From: Rhodocyclales bacterium
Lineage (GTDB): Bacteria; Pseudomonadota; Gammaproteobacteria; Burkholderiales; Rhodocyclaceae
Reading direction: 5' to 3'
Length of the DNA: 64,000 nt
Assembly: GCA_028292485.1 (NCBI GenBank)
Contig: JAQGMG010000003.1
Location: forward strand, 1-64,000
Shown piece by piece: positions 8,283 to 17,193 of the stretch. The notes under the pieces are model-generated. The model made no database searches, was not told where the DNA came from, and saw only the letters and a program-made list of their open reading frames with translations. Every line of letters starts with the position of its first letter. Position 1 is the stretch's first letter. The position numbers and the translations under genes are program-made.

Positions 8283-10549
8283 GCCGCTCTCCCGATACGG
8301 CCATGCTGCAGCGCTTCGACGACCTGCGCTTTTGGCCCGTCTGCGACGATGGTGCCGCTATCGACGACGATCAGGCGATCGACCATATCGAGCAGCGAGG
8401 TGCGATGGGTGACGAGCACCACCGTCTTGCGTGCGGCAAAAGCGCGCAGGCGTTGTTTCAGTTGTTCCTCGCTCTGGTGATCCATGCTGGCGCTCGGTTC
8501 GTCGAGCAGCAGCATCGGCGGGTCGGTAATCATGGCGCGCGCAATCGCCACGGTCTGGCGCTGGCCGCCCGATAGTGATTCGCCGCGCTCGCCGATGAGC
8601 ATGTCGAAACCTTGCGGATGTGCGTTGGCAAATTCCGATACGCCGGCGAGTTCGGCCGCCGCGAGAATGGCACTGTCATCGGCGAAAGGTGCGCCCATGG
8701 CGATGTTGTATTTGAGCGAACCGTAGAACAGGGTCACGTCCTGCGGCACGAAGCCGATGGCGCGGCGCAGTTCGGCCGGGTCGATCTGGCGCGCATCGAC
8801 GCCGTCGATCAATACCGCGCCCTCGGTGGGTTGGTAGAGACCCAGAATGAGTTTTTCCAGCGTCGTTTTGCCCGAGCCGATGCGACCGATGATGCCGACC
8901 TTTTCGCCAGCCTGTATCTTGAACGAAACCTTGCGCAACACTTTCTGGTCGCGCCCCGGATAGGCAAAAGCCACATCCTTGAACTCGATCTCGCCCTGGA
9001 ACTGCGGGCGATGCACGAACGGCGCATCGTCCGGGCGCTCGACCGGCAACTTCATCTGCGACTCGAGCGAGGTCAGACCGGTGCGCGCTCCCTGGAACTG
9101 CATCATGAGCCCGGCGACCTGGCCGAGCGGCGCCAGTGCGCGGCCCGACAGCATGCTCGACGCGATGATGGCACCCATGGTGATCTGGCCATCGGACAGC
9201 AGATATACGCCTGTCATGATGGTCGTGATATTGACCAGCTGTGAAATCGTCTGCGAAAAATTCACCGTGCCGGATGACAGCAGGCGGGTGCGGTTGCTGA
9301 CCTGCGCAATGAACTGCGTGGCGCGTTCCCAGCGGCGCTGAAATTCGCCTTCGGCACCCAGCGTCTTGATGGTTTCGAGGCCGACCAGGCTTTCGATCAG
9401 CGTCGCGTTGCGCTGCGCGCCGGCACGGTAGGTGGTTTCGGTCAGCTCATGCATCTTGGTCTGGGTAATCCAGGCGACGCTCACCACCAGCACCATGCCG
9501 ACCACGGCCGGTACGGCCATCCACGGCGAGATCCAGACCAGCACGAACAGAAAGATCAACACGAAGGGCAGGTCGATGAGTGCGGTTACCGTTGCCGAAG
9601 CGACGAAATCGCGCACGCCTTCAAAGGCCTTGAGGTTCGCGGCGAACGAGCCCACCGATACCGGGCGCGCGGCGAGCCTGACGCCCAGCACGCGTTCCAT
9701 GATCAGCGCCGACAGGCTCACATCGATGCGCTTGCTGGCCGTATCGATGATGTAGGCGCGCAAGGTGCGCAGCGTGAGATCGAAGAACAGCATCAGCAGC
9801 GCGCCGATCGACAGCACCCACAGTGTTTCGAGCGCGTGATTCGGCACGACGCGGTCATACACGTTCATCGAATACAGCGGAATGATGGTGGCGAAGATAT
9901 TGACCAGCAGCGCCGCCAGCAGCGCATCGCGATACAGGCGCCAGTTGGAGAACAGCGCGCCCCAGAACCAGTGGCGCCCGCGCACCTTGCCGACTTCGGG
10001 CGTGCGCGCATCGAAACGGAAGCGCGGTTTGACGATTGCCACCGTGCCGCTATAGCTGGCCTCGAGTTGCGCCAGCGGCACCTCATGCACAGATTCCGGC
10101 GACTCGGGTTCGCGAATGAGGCAGGTGCCGTCGAGGCGGCATTCGAGCAACAGGCAGGCGCGCCTGTCGTGCAACAGCAGCAGTGCGGGCAGATGGTGGG
10201 GGCGCAGATGTGTGAGCGGGCGGCGTGCCAGCGTGGCCGACAAGCCGGCACGGCTGGCAGCACGCGCCAGTTGTGAAGGCGGCAGCAGGTGATCCACGCA
10301 AGGCAGGCCGGCGGCCAGCGCCTCGGCTGTCCAGGGATGACCGAAGTGACGCGTCAGCAGCACCAGGCAACTGACCAGGGGGTCGACATGGGTCGTTTGC
10401 GGATTTATGCGCCACGTACTGGCGGGAGCGGGCCTGGCTGGCGGTGCATCGGCAGCAAGCCGGGCAACGGGCTCCCTCTGCGGGTTGGGGGACGACTCAG
10501 GGGCTTGAGGCTGGGCGTTGCCTGGCAAGCCGGTTTGCGATTCGGTCAT
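8279..10549 (-). CDS. Type I secretion ABC transporter, permease-ATPase (LapB-like)
   Basis: 756 residues. Residues 55-175 correspond to a C39 peptidase-like domain. The usual catalytic Cys context is replaced (DPLVSCLVLL), so it is probably a substrate-binding, non-cleaving version as in HlyB/LapB. Residues about 195-490 hold the transmembrane domain. The nucleotide-binding domain shows Walker A GRIGSGKTT (555-563), signature LSGGQ (659-663), Walker B MLLLDE (679-684) and H-loop His715. It powers one-step export across both membranes with the HlyD partner. It starts 59 nt after a small conserved gene on the same strand, which may share its transcript. Confidence 0.93.
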   Translation of the reverse strand: MTESQTGLPGNAQPQAPESSPNPQREPVARLAADAPPARPAPASTWRINPQTTHVDPLVSCLVLLTRHFGHPWTAEALAAGLPCVDHLLPPSQLARAASRAGLSATLARRPLTHLRPHHLPALLLLHDRRACLLLECRLDGTCLIREPESPESVHEVPLAQLEASYSGTVAIVKPRFRFDARTPEVGKVRGRHWFWGALFSNWRLYRDALLAALLVNIFATIIPLYSMNVYDRVVPNHALETLWVLSIGALLMLFFDLTLRTLRAYIIDTASKRIDVSLSALIMERVLGVRLAARPVSVGSFAANLKAFEGVRDFVASATVTALIDLPFVLIFLFVLVWISPWMAVPAVVGMVLVVSVAWITQTKMHELTETTYRAGAQRNATLIESLVGLETIKTLGAEGEFQRRWERATQFIAQVSNRTRLLSSGTVNFSQTISQLVNITTIMTGVYLLSDGQITMGAIIASSMLSGRALAPLGQVAGLMMQFQGARTGLTSLESQMKLPVERPDDAPFVHRPQFQGEIEFKDVAFAYPGRDQKVLRKVSFKIQAGEKVGIIGRIGSGKTTLEKLILGLYQPTEGAVLIDGVDARQIDPAELRRAIGFVPQDVTLFYGSLKYNIAMGAPFADDSAILAAAELAGVSEFANAHPQGFDMLIGERGESLSGGQRQTVAIARAMITDPPMLLLDEPSASMDHQSEEQLKQRLRAFAARKTVVLVTHRTSLLDMVDRLIVVDSGTIVADGPKAQVVEALQHGRIGRAA

Positions 10550-10608
10550 CGGCCTTTCACCTTGTCTTCCGGGGCTGCGCCCGGCGTTCGGGATTATTCG
10601 GTTTGCGT

Positions 10609-10944
10609 TCAGATGACATCACGATCTCCGAGAAGGTCGAGTGCGCCCTGCAGCTTGCGGCGCATATCCTTGCGCGCCAGCAATTTGCGCTGTGCATCGA
10701 CGGGCAGATCGGTGAGACGCAGCACGCCCTTTTCGATCAGCACGTCGATCAGATCCTCCATGACGCGGATGAAGCCGGCGTCCAGGCCATTGAAACTCTC
10801 TGCCGGATCGGTGCCGAGAAACGCCACGACGTCGGGGTGCGTGCCCGACAACTGCTCGACACCGCCGCCCGGAAAGGAAACAGCCTCGTCCTTGTCCAGG
10901 AGGGCGACGATATGACCTTCGGCATTTCTGCGTACAAACGGCAT
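10609..10944 (-). CDS. Conserved hypothetical protein (family often labelled tryptophan synthase beta-like)
   Basis: 111 residues from the ATG at 10944. A GTG at 10968 would add eight residues, but family members I remember begin near M-x-(Y/F)-V-(K/R)-R-(N/D)-A, which matches MPFVRRNAEG, and AGCGAG lies just upstream of the ATG. The C-terminal half has the family-like run VMEDLIDVLIEKGVL followed by TDLP and AQRKLL. No catalytic motif is visible, and the tryptophan synthase label in databases is only a name. It lies 59 nt upstream of the ABC exporter gene on the same strand. Function unknown. Confidence 0.75.
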   Translation of the reverse strand: MPFVRRNAEGHIVALLDKDEAVSFPGGGVEQLSGTHPDVVAFLGTDPAESFNGLDAGFIRVMEDLIDVLIEKGVLRLTDLPVDAQRKLLARKDMRRKLQGALDLLGDRDVI

Positions 10945-11136
10945 GGCGACTCGCTTTACAAGACCCACCCGAATTTAACAGCTTGCAATCGAGGGTGGGG
11001 GCACGATCATCGGACAAGGGTTTTCCGTTGCCGGCGTTCGTGACCAAAGCCACGCCGAATCACGCTGTCCGGAGCATTTGGGGGCAACTTATGCTTTAAC
11101 GGCCGCCGCACCGTGCCACTTTAGTGTTCGCGAGGT

Positions 11137-11162
11137 GCGGCAGGGCAGGTATGCCCTGCCGC
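11137..11162. terminator. Stem-loop downstream of the glycosyltransferase gene
   Basis: A perfect 11-bp stem (GCGGCAGGGCA / TGCCCTGCCGC) with a GGTA loop lies 47 nt past the stop of the minus-strand glycosyltransferase gene. There is no clear T-run on either side, so it may be an mRNA 3'-end stabiliser rather than a classic intrinsic terminator. Confidence 0.5.
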
Positions 11163-11208
11163 ATTGTGTTGCAAGGGCGCGCCGCCTGCGGTGCAGGGCG
11201 CTTCAAGC

Positions 11209-12813
11209 TTATTGGCAGTCAACGATACGGGTGAAGATGTTGCGTGCCTCGCACTGGTCGTGGGTCAGCGGGGTGTGGTTGCTCAGGGGCGCAAAAAAGG
11301 CAAACGAGGCACAGGTGGCGATAGCGATGCCAGTGGCGATTGCCAGCCGGGTGCGTGTCTTGATCGCGTGCAGCTCGGTCAGGTACTGCCATTGCAGCAC
11401 GACCAGTACGTAGGTGATCAGCAGGCCGAGAAAGTAGTGATAGAGATACATGACGCGCTGCGTGCCGAAGTACAGGTGCAGTACGAAGAACGTGGCATAG
11501 AGGCCGGTGAATATCTCGATCAGATGATAGGTCTGGCGGTTACCGATCGGGTTCCTGAAAGCGCGGTGATTGATGATCAGTGCGATGGACAATACGAGCG
11601 CACCGAGGCCGAGATACCAGCTGAATTCGTTACCGACCAGCTGCACATAGGCGGTCTTGCCATCAGCCGAGTCCCAGCGGTAGTTGATGGTCTTGTCCAT
11701 GACCAGCCAGTGCAGCGGGTGAGAGCCGTTTTCGCCGGGCTTGCAGACGTCCAGCTTCGGTACGCCCAGGTGATCCTTGTCCATGAACTTGAAGTAGTCG
11801 CTGGTGATCGCCATGACGACCGGTGGTGTGAGTGAGCCTTGCTCCGCGAGGTACGCCTTGTAAATAGGCGACATGTTTTCGATGTCCTGCTTGCCTGCCG
11901 AGCTTTCCGGGTCGGGCAGCTTGCGGCCGACGGCACCGTGTAGGGTGAAGATGGTGAATACCACCATCAGAATGGCGACGATGGTGGAGCCCGATTTGGT
12001 CACGAAATCCTGTGCCTGCTCCGCCAGCGACCTGCCGGGTACTGTGCGTGCGTCCTTGAAATAGAGGATCGGGAAGATGATCAGCAACAATGCTGCATTG
12101 ATCTTGGCCATGATGGACAGACCGCACAGCGCGCCGAGCCAGGCGTAGTTGGCCCAGGACAACGTATCCGGGCGTTTCCACAAGCGCACGAATTGCCAGA
12201 TCGTCGCCAGGCAGAAAAACATCTGGATGCTGTCCAGGTGCACGGCGCGGAAGTGCACCACGTAGGCGTTCTCGAAGACATACAAGGTGCTGAAGAGCAG
12301 CGCCACCAGCCGGTTGCCGGTCAGCGTGCACAGCAGGCCGAAAAACAGCAATGCGCCAAAAGCGCCAAACAGGCTCGGCGCCAGGCGCATGCCGGCAAAC
12401 GAGAACTTTGCCGGGACCTTGTTGCCCTCGATGTACTTGTCCACCACGAGTGCGTGCTTGTTCAGCTGCGCGTTCGTCCCCGACAGCTTCTCGCCGGCCG
12501 CGATGAGCAGCAACGCCAGTGGTGGGTGCGGCTCGAAGTGGCCGAGGCCCTCGATGTAGCGCTGCGCCGAGGTCATGTGATAGTTCTCGTCCCAGAACGG
12601 GTAGGGCGGCTCGGCTTTGCCGATCACGTAGCTGCACGTCGCGGCGATCAATACCAGTACCAGGCACAGGGCAGTGCGCAGCCAGGGCGGCACGCGTTCG
12701 ATGAGGGGCGCCACGTGGCGCTCGAAGAAATCCTGCGGTTCAGGTGCGGGTGTGTCCTGCTGCGCGGCGGCGGCGCCATTGCTATTGCCGACCACTTTTT
12801 TTGGCTTTGCCAT
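11209..12813 (-). CDS. PMT-family (GT39-like) polyprenyl-phosphate-dependent glycosyltransferase
   Basis: 534 residues, polytopic membrane protein. After a Pro/Ala-rich cytoplasmic N-terminus and a first membrane segment (about 45-65) comes the acidic pair FWDEN at 74-77, placed like the catalytic Asp-Glu of protein O-mannosyltransferases and ArnT-like enzymes, then a HPPLALLLIAAGE loop-to-membrane segment. Several further hydrophobic segments follow. Such enzymes move a sugar from a polyprenyl-phosphate donor to a protein or lipid outside the cytoplasmic membrane. The acceptor cannot be told from sequence. It is transcribed away from an MsbA-like ABC transporter gene across a 285-bp gap in which I see no other gene. 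A weak stem-loop follows its stop. Confidence 0.85.
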   Translation of the reverse strand: MAKPKKVVGNSNGAAAAQQDTPAPEPQDFFERHVAPLIERVPPWLRTALCLVLVLIAATCSYVIGKAEPPYPFWDENYHMTSAQRYIEGLGHFEPHPPLALLLIAAGEKLSGTNAQLNKHALVVDKYIEGNKVPAKFSFAGMRLAPSLFGAFGALLFFGLLCTLTGNRLVALLFSTLYVFENAYVVHFRAVHLDSIQMFFCLATIWQFVRLWKRPDTLSWANYAWLGALCGLSIMAKINAALLLIIFPILYFKDARTVPGRSLAEQAQDFVTKSGSTIVAILMVVFTIFTLHGAVGRKLPDPESSAGKQDIENMSPIYKAYLAEQGSLTPPVVMAITSDYFKFMDKDHLGVPKLDVCKPGENGSHPLHWLVMDKTINYRWDSADGKTAYVQLVGNEFSWYLGLGALVLSIALIINHRAFRNPIGNRQTYHLIEIFTGLYATFFVLHLYFGTQRVMYLYHYFLGLLITYVLVVLQWQYLTELHAIKTRTRLAIATGIAIATCASFAFFAPLSNHTPLTHDQCEARNIFTRIVDCQ

Positions 12814-13098
12814 CTATCTGTCGTCTCCGTGTGCGCCGCTGTGCAAGAAAAACAAAGTGCCTGCGGCTTTGGCTATTGTCGGGCGCGAGTGTGCAAGTGC
12901 TGCAGTGCAGGTGTCAATGCAGCGTCCGCAGAACCTCGCACGGCAGAGCGCCGGCTCGGGCGTGAACCCATGACTCGGCGCCGTTTACCCGCCCTGTTCG
13001 TGGTTTCCGGGGGCCGCTTGGGGCGTAAAATGAGGTATTCATTTCTGCACCGCGTATTCAGCAGTGCCAGCGCTCGACACCGCCATCACGGAATTCTC

Positions 13099-14871
13099 AT
13101 GCAGCCATCCACAGACCCGGCACGTTTCACCTTTTTCGACGTTCCCCGCGCGCTCTGGTATTTCCTCGAGCGCGAGCGCTGGAAATACCTGTTCTTTACT
13201 GTCGTGCTCATCGTGGTGTTGTCCTACACCATGGTGCCGCCCTACATCATTGGCCTGATTGCCAACTTCCTGATCGGCTATGTCAAGACCGACCCGGGCG
13301 CCACACACTCCGCCGTACCGCTGTTCTGGATGGTTGGCACGCTGGCAGGCAGCTACGTTGTCATATCGCTGATCCGTTTGTCCAGCAAACGCGTGCTGGG
13401 CCGCATCAGCCTGAATGCGCGCTACCGCGCCAAGGTGTGGGGCTTCGAGCGATTGCTGGATTCGTCTCTGGCTTGGCATCAGCAGGAAAGCACCGGCAAC
13501 AAGGCGCAGCGCATCCTGACCGGCGCCGAAGCAATCCGCGAATGGACCGGCGACATCATCAACAACCTCTTTCCGGCGGCCATTGCTTTCATCGGCTCGC
13601 TGATTGCCTGCGTGTTGCTTCACCCGGCCTTCGCGCTGTTCTTCGTTTACTACCTCGGCGTATTGCTCGGTACAGAGGCGTATTTCGACTACCGCATCTC
13701 GCGCCTGTCCGACCGTATCAACAAGTCGATGGAAAATGCCAGCGGCTCCTTCGTCGAAAGCGCGGCCAATATTCTCGCCGTCAAGGCCATGGGGGCCAGC
13801 GACGGCATGACCAGCAATATCGCGCAGCGAGAAGAGCAGGCGCGCCTGCTTTCCTACGAAAGACTGCGCCTGAGCAATACGAAGTGGATGTGTTTCCAGC
13901 TGCACAATGGCCTCAGCTGGGGTGCCTATCTGCTTGTCATCGGCCACATGGTCATGCATGGCAATCTGCTGCCCGGGTTCTTCCTCACCTACGCCGTGTA
14001 TTTCGACAAGCTGCGCGACGCAGCGGTGGATTTCACCGACCGCATTCAGTCGATGATCGAGCGCAAGTCCAACCTTGGTCGCATGATGCCGTTGTTCTGG
14101 ACCGACAATAGCCTCGCCAAGGGCGACCTGGCGTTTCCTGAAGACTGGCGCGGCATCAGCGTGCGCAATGCGATCTTCCGTTATGGCAACAAGCCTGCGG
14201 TTGGTCCGTTATCGCTGGAAGTGAAGCGTGGCGAAATCGTCGGTATCGCCGGCCATTCCGGTTCAGGTAAATCCACCCTGATCAAACTGTTGCTGGGCCT
14301 GTATCACATCGAAAAGGGCGAAATGCTGATCGGCAATACGCCCGTCGACAAGATCCGTCATGAAGACCTGACGGCGCATGTCGCTGTCGTGCTTCAGGAA
14401 ACCGAGATGTTCAATCTCTCGCTCAAGGAAAACATCACCATGACGCGCGACGTGGCGCCTCTGCTCTTGCAGCGCGCCTGCGAGACCGCCTGCCTCGCCG
14501 ACCTCATCGCGCGTTTGCCGGAAGGGCTGGAAACGGTGGTTGGCGAGCGTGGTTACACCTTGTCTGGCGGTGAGCGTCAGCGCATCGGCATCGCACGCGC
14601 CATCTGCCGTAATGCTCCCATCATGTTGCTCGACGAGGCCACCTCTGCGCTCGACACTGCAACCGAACAGAAGGTCATGGATGGCCTCATGACCGAGTAT
14701 GGGGATGGCCGCACGATGCTGATCGTCGCGCACCGTATCAGCACCTTGAAAGCGGCCGACAAGATCGTCGTCTTCGAGCACGGTGAACTGGTCGAAGAGG
14801 GCGCATTTCAGCAACTGGCGCATGACCCGGCAACGCGGTTCGGCGCGATGTACGCGATTCAGCAGGCGTAA
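13099..14871 (+). CDS. MsbA-like ABC transporter, fused permease and ATPase
   Basis: 590 residues from the ATG at 13099. The frame is open far upstream, but that part is antisense to the divergent glycosyltransferase gene and has no transporter features. The N-terminal half has about six membrane segments (first around 30-60, VVLIVVLSYTMVPPYIIGLI). The ATPase domain shows Walker A GHSGSGKST near 385, signature LSGGERQR near 488, Walker B IMLLDEATSALD near 508 and the His of VAHRIS. A full exporter would be a homodimer. The substrate is unknown; a lipid or lipid-linked sugar is plausible given the divergent glycosyltransferase (inference). A REPIN-like element and a terminator follow. Confidence 0.88.
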   Translation: MQPSTDPARFTFFDVPRALWYFLERERWKYLFFTVVLIVVLSYTMVPPYIIGLIANFLIGYVKTDPGATHSAVPLFWMVGTLAGSYVVISLIRLSSKRVLGRISLNARYRAKVWGFERLLDSSLAWHQQESTGNKAQRILTGAEAIREWTGDIINNLFPAAIAFIGSLIACVLLHPAFALFFVYYLGVLLGTEAYFDYRISRLSDRINKSMENASGSFVESAANILAVKAMGASDGMTSNIAQREEQARLLSYERLRLSNTKWMCFQLHNGLSWGAYLLVIGHMVMHGNLLPGFFLTYAVYFDKLRDAAVDFTDRIQSMIERKSNLGRMMPLFWTDNSLAKGDLAFPEDWRGISVRNAIFRYGNKPAVGPLSLEVKRGEIVGIAGHSGSGKSTLIKLLLGLYHIEKGEMLIGNTPVDKIRHEDLTAHVAVVLQETEMFNLSLKENITMTRDVAPLLLQRACETACLADLIARLPEGLETVVGERGYTLSGGERQRIGIARAICRNAPIMLLDEATSALDTATEQKVMDGLMTEYGDGRTMLIVAHRISTLKAADKIVVFEHGELVEEGAFQQLAHDPATRFGAMYAIQQA

Positions 14872-14949
14872 TCTGGAAAAAGGGAACTACATCGCTTGCC
14901 TTGCTGAACGGCAAAACAGGGTTGGAAGTTCGCTTCTGCCAGAGACAAA

Positions 14950-15030
14950 CGTCATTCCCGCGAAAGCGGGAATCCACTTCTACGTGAGACCTGTGCCACT
15001 GAGTGGATCCCCGCTTTCGCGGGGATGACG
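14950..15030. repeat. REPIN-like inverted pair of palindromic repeats, copy 2
   Basis: Two inward-facing units at 14950-14977 and 15003-15030 carry the same palindromic core as the pair at 6065-6151. The right unit has a matched set of substitutions (CCCCGC/GCGGGG), so its own hairpin is kept. The spacer begins CACTTCTACGTG, which is the spacer of copy 1 read on the opposite strand, so the two copies are inserted in opposite orientation. Confidence 0.85.
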
Positions 15031-15070
15031 GAATTGGGGCCTGGTAAGTCAAGTATGTAACTCCCAAAAC

Positions 15071-15096
15071 AAGAGGCCCGCATGTGCGGGCCTCTT
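15071..15096. terminator. Intrinsic terminator, mainly for ispH
   Basis: A perfect 12-bp stem (AAGAGGCCCGCA / TGCGGGCCTCTT) with a 2-nt loop lies 20 nt past the ispH stop. The minus-strand side continues into GTTTT and the plus side into TTCT, so it could stop transcription from both converging genes. Confidence 0.8.
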
Positions 15097-15115
15097 TTCT
15101 GGTGTCAGGCGCGTA

Positions 15116-16060
15116 TCAACCACGTGCCGGCTGCAAGTCCTTCGGTAACGGGAAGATCACGTTTTCCGTTACACCTTCCAGCGTACGTACGTTCTTCGCG
15201 CCCAGACTGCGCAGGCGTTCAATTACTTCATTGACCAGCACTTCCGGCGCCGATGCGCCCGCTGTCACGCCAATGCGGCGCTTGCCTTCGAGCCATGCCG
15301 GATCGATGCCAGCGGCATTGTCGACCAGCCATGCCGGCACGTTGCGCGCTGCAGCGACCTCGCGCAGGCGGTTGGAGTTGGAGCTGTTTTTCGAGCCGAC
15401 GACGATGACGGCATCGACCTGCGGAGCCATGAACTTCACCGCGTCCTGGCGATTTTGTGTGGCGTAGCAGATGTCGTCCTTCTTCGGCCCGATGATGGAC
15501 GGGAAGCGTACCTTGAGGGCATCCACCACGACTTGCGCGTCGTCGACCGACAGCGTCGTCTGCGTCACGTAAGCCAGCATTGCCGGATTGCTTACTTCCA
15601 GAACTGCCACGTCCTCGACTGTTTCGACCAGATACATGCCGCCTTCGCTCTGGCCCATCGTGCCTTCCGCTTCCGGGTGACCCTTGTGGCCGATCATGAC
15701 GATTTCGCGGCCCTGTGCGCGCATCTTGGCAACTTCCACGTGCACCTTGGTGACCAGCGGGCAGGTTGCATCGAAGACGCGCAAGCCGCGCGCTTCCGCA
15801 TCGCGACGTACGCTTTGCGGCACACCATGCGCCGAGAAGATCAGCGTGCTGCCGGCGGGTACGTCATCGAGTTCTTCGATGAAGACAGCGCCCTTGTTGC
15901 GCAGGTCTTCGACGACGAACTTGTTATGCACGACTTCGTGGCGCACGTAGATCGGCGCACCGTGAATCTCAAGGGCGCGCTCGACAATCGAAATGGCGCG
16001 CTCCACACCGGCACAAAAGCCGCGTGGGTTGGCGAGTAAGACTTCGGTACTTTCAGACAT
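15116..16060 (-). CDS. ispH: 4-hydroxy-3-methylbut-2-enyl diphosphate reductase
   Basis: 314 residues. IspH makes the last step of the MEP isoprenoid pathway, reducing HMBPP to IPP and DMAPP with a [4Fe-4S] cluster. The three cluster cysteines are present: Cys16 ([11 protein letters not shown]), Cys100 ([10 protein letters not shown]) and Cys198 (ICYATQNRQ). The conserved SAHGVP and TMGQ motifs are also seen. Length is normal. It is the downstream member of a minus-strand block ileS-lspA-fkpB-ispH, a common arrangement in betaproteobacteria; a 170-bp gap holding a repeat element separates it from fkpB. A terminator follows at 15071. Confidence 0.97.
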   Translation of the reverse strand: MSESTEVLLANPRGFCAGVERAISIVERALEIHGAPIYVRHEVVHNKFVVEDLRNKGAVFIEELDDVPAGSTLIFSAHGVPQSVRRDAEARGLRVFDATCPLVTKVHVEVAKMRAQGREIVMIGHKGHPEAEGTMGQSEGGMYLVETVEDVAVLEVSNPAMLAYVTQTTLSVDDAQVVVDALKVRFPSIIGPKKDDICYATQNRQDAVKFMAPQVDAVIVVGSKNSSNSNRLREVAAARNVPAWLVDNAAGIDPAWLEGKRRIGVTAGASAPEVLVNEVIERLRSLGAKNVRTLEGVTENVIFPLPKDLQPARG

Positions 16061-16090
16061 GGCTATCTAACCTTAAAAACTTTCAAGCAT

Positions 16091-16221
16091 TCACCGCAGA
16101 GGCACAGAGAACGCGGAGGCCGCAGAGAACTGCAATCGATCGATATGGAAATGACATCGGTTTATTGAGGGCCAGTCGGTTTTCCTCCGCGACCTTCTGC
16201 GTTCTCTGCGCCTCCGCGGTA
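16091..16221. repeat. MITE-like inverted repeat with purine-rich arms
   Basis: Two inverted arms of about 40 bp, 16091-16129 (ACCGCAGAGGCACAGAGAAC core) and 16181-16221 (GTTCTCTGCGCCTCCGCGGT core), flank a 50-bp spacer. The arms pair imperfectly. The sequence type (CGCAGAG-x-CGCAGAGAACG) is a well-known dispersed intergenic repeat in many proteobacterial genomes, often misannotated as a short protein. It fills the fkpB-ispH gap; there is no gene here. Confidence 0.8.
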
Positions 16222-16231
16222 AAGGGTTTTT

Positions 16232-16681
16232 TCAAATCACGCCAATGATTTCGACTTCCACATCGACGGCCTTGCCGGCCATTGGATGATTGAAGTCGAT
16301 TAATGCTTCGGTCTCTGTCAGCTCGCGCACCAGGCCGGGGTAGCTGCTGCCGTCCGGTGCAGGGAAAGCATAGACCGTGTCCTGCTCAAGATACAGGCTA
16401 GGTGGAATGTGTCTGCGTTGCACACGCTCCACCAGTTCCTCGCTATACGGGCCGAATGCTTCACCGGGGCCGAAATGGAAAGTCTTGCGCGCTCCCGGTG
16501 CCAGACCGATCAGGCGCGCTTCGAGCGTCGCCATCAATTCGCCCGCGCCGAGCTGCATGGTGGCAGGCGTGGCTTCGAAGGTCGAGATCAGCGTCTGGCT
16601 GGTTGCCGGATGCGTGACGCGGAAATTCAGCGTTACGAGGCTATGCGAGTGGATGGCGCCCGCAGTGGAAGTGGTGTTCAT
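16232..16681 (-). CDS. fkpB: FKBP-type peptidyl-prolyl cis-trans isomerase (SlpA-like)
   Basis: 149 residues. The fold features are FKBP with the insert typical of SlpA/SlyD proteins: VTLNFRV at the start, an acidic-to-glycine GAGELMATLEARLIGLAPGARKTF segment, GPGEAFGPYSEELV, and C-terminal DFNHPMAGKAVDVEVEI, in which NHP(M/L)AGK is the family hallmark. It catalyses proline isomerisation and acts as a cytoplasmic chaperone. The ATG at 16681 overlaps the lspA stop by 4 nt (ATGA), which fixes the start; the longer frame upstream is only lspA read in another frame. The pairing with lspA and ispH is conserved in many proteobacteria. Confidence 0.93.
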   Translation of the reverse strand: MNTTSTAGAIHSHSLVTLNFRVTHPATSQTLISTFEATPATMQLGAGELMATLEARLIGLAPGARKTFHFGPGEAFGPYSEELVERVQRRHIPPSLYLEQDTVYAFPAPDGSSYPGLVRELTETEALIDFNHPMAGKAVDVEVEIIGVI

Positions 16682-17193
16682 GGTGCCATTGCTTTCTTTG
16701 CAGCGCGGCCCTCGCGCAATTGCGACAGGATCATCAGACCTACACCCAGACAGATCGCCGAATCGGCCAGATTGAAAGCAGGCCAACCGTGAACGCCGAG
16801 GTGGAAATACAGGAAATCGACCACGGCGCCTATCTGGAAGCGATCAATCACATTGCCCAATGCGCCGCCTACCACCAGTGAGAAGGCCAATGGCTGGAGT
16901 GTTTCCGCCCGATGCTTGTGCACCAGAGCCAGTAGCCAGGCACTCACGACCAAGGCCAGTACGATGAAGAACCAGCGTTGCCAGCCCGAATGCGAGGCCA
17001 GGAAGCTGAAGGCCGCGCCCGGGTTGTAGAGCAGCACGAGATCGAAAAAATCGGTGACGCGCACGCTCTCGCCATAGGCCAGATGAGACAGCACAATCTG
17101 CTTGCTGGCCTGGTCGAATACGATGACCAGTACGGCAATCATCAGCCAGAAGAAGAAACGCTTTTGCGCAGACTTTTGCGTATTGATCATCAT
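16678..17193 (-). CDS. lspA: Lipoprotein signal peptidase (signal peptidase II)
   Basis: 171 residues with four membrane segments. LspA cleaves the signal peptide of diacylglyceryl-modified prolipoproteins in the inner membrane. The two catalytic aspartates are present: Asp117 in GNVIDR and Asp144 in [18 protein letters not shown] near 56-65 is also conserved. It overlaps the ileS stop by 4 nt and fkpB by 4 nt, so ileS-lspA-fkpB is translationally coupled. A tandem ATGATG allows a start one codon later. Confidence 0.97.
   Translation of the reverse strand: MMINTQKSAQKRFFFWLMIAVLVIVFDQASKQIVLSHLAYGESVRVTDFFDLVLLYNPGAAFSFLASHSGWQRWFFIVLALVVSAWLLALVHKHRAETLQPLAFSLVVGGALGNVIDRFQIGAVVDFLYFHLGVHGWPAFNLADSAICLGVGLMILSQLREGRAAKKAMAP

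Noticed and set aside
11209..12813. Idea that the PMT enzyme glycosylates the neighbouring LapA-like adhesin
   Set aside because: Type I secretion bypasses the periplasmic face of the membrane where PMT enzymes act, so adjacency alone is not enough.
12193..13098. Upstream 302-codon extension of the MsbA-like transporter frame
   Set aside because: Most of it is antisense to the divergent glycosyltransferase gene, and it has no transporter features. The ATG at 13099 fits the family.
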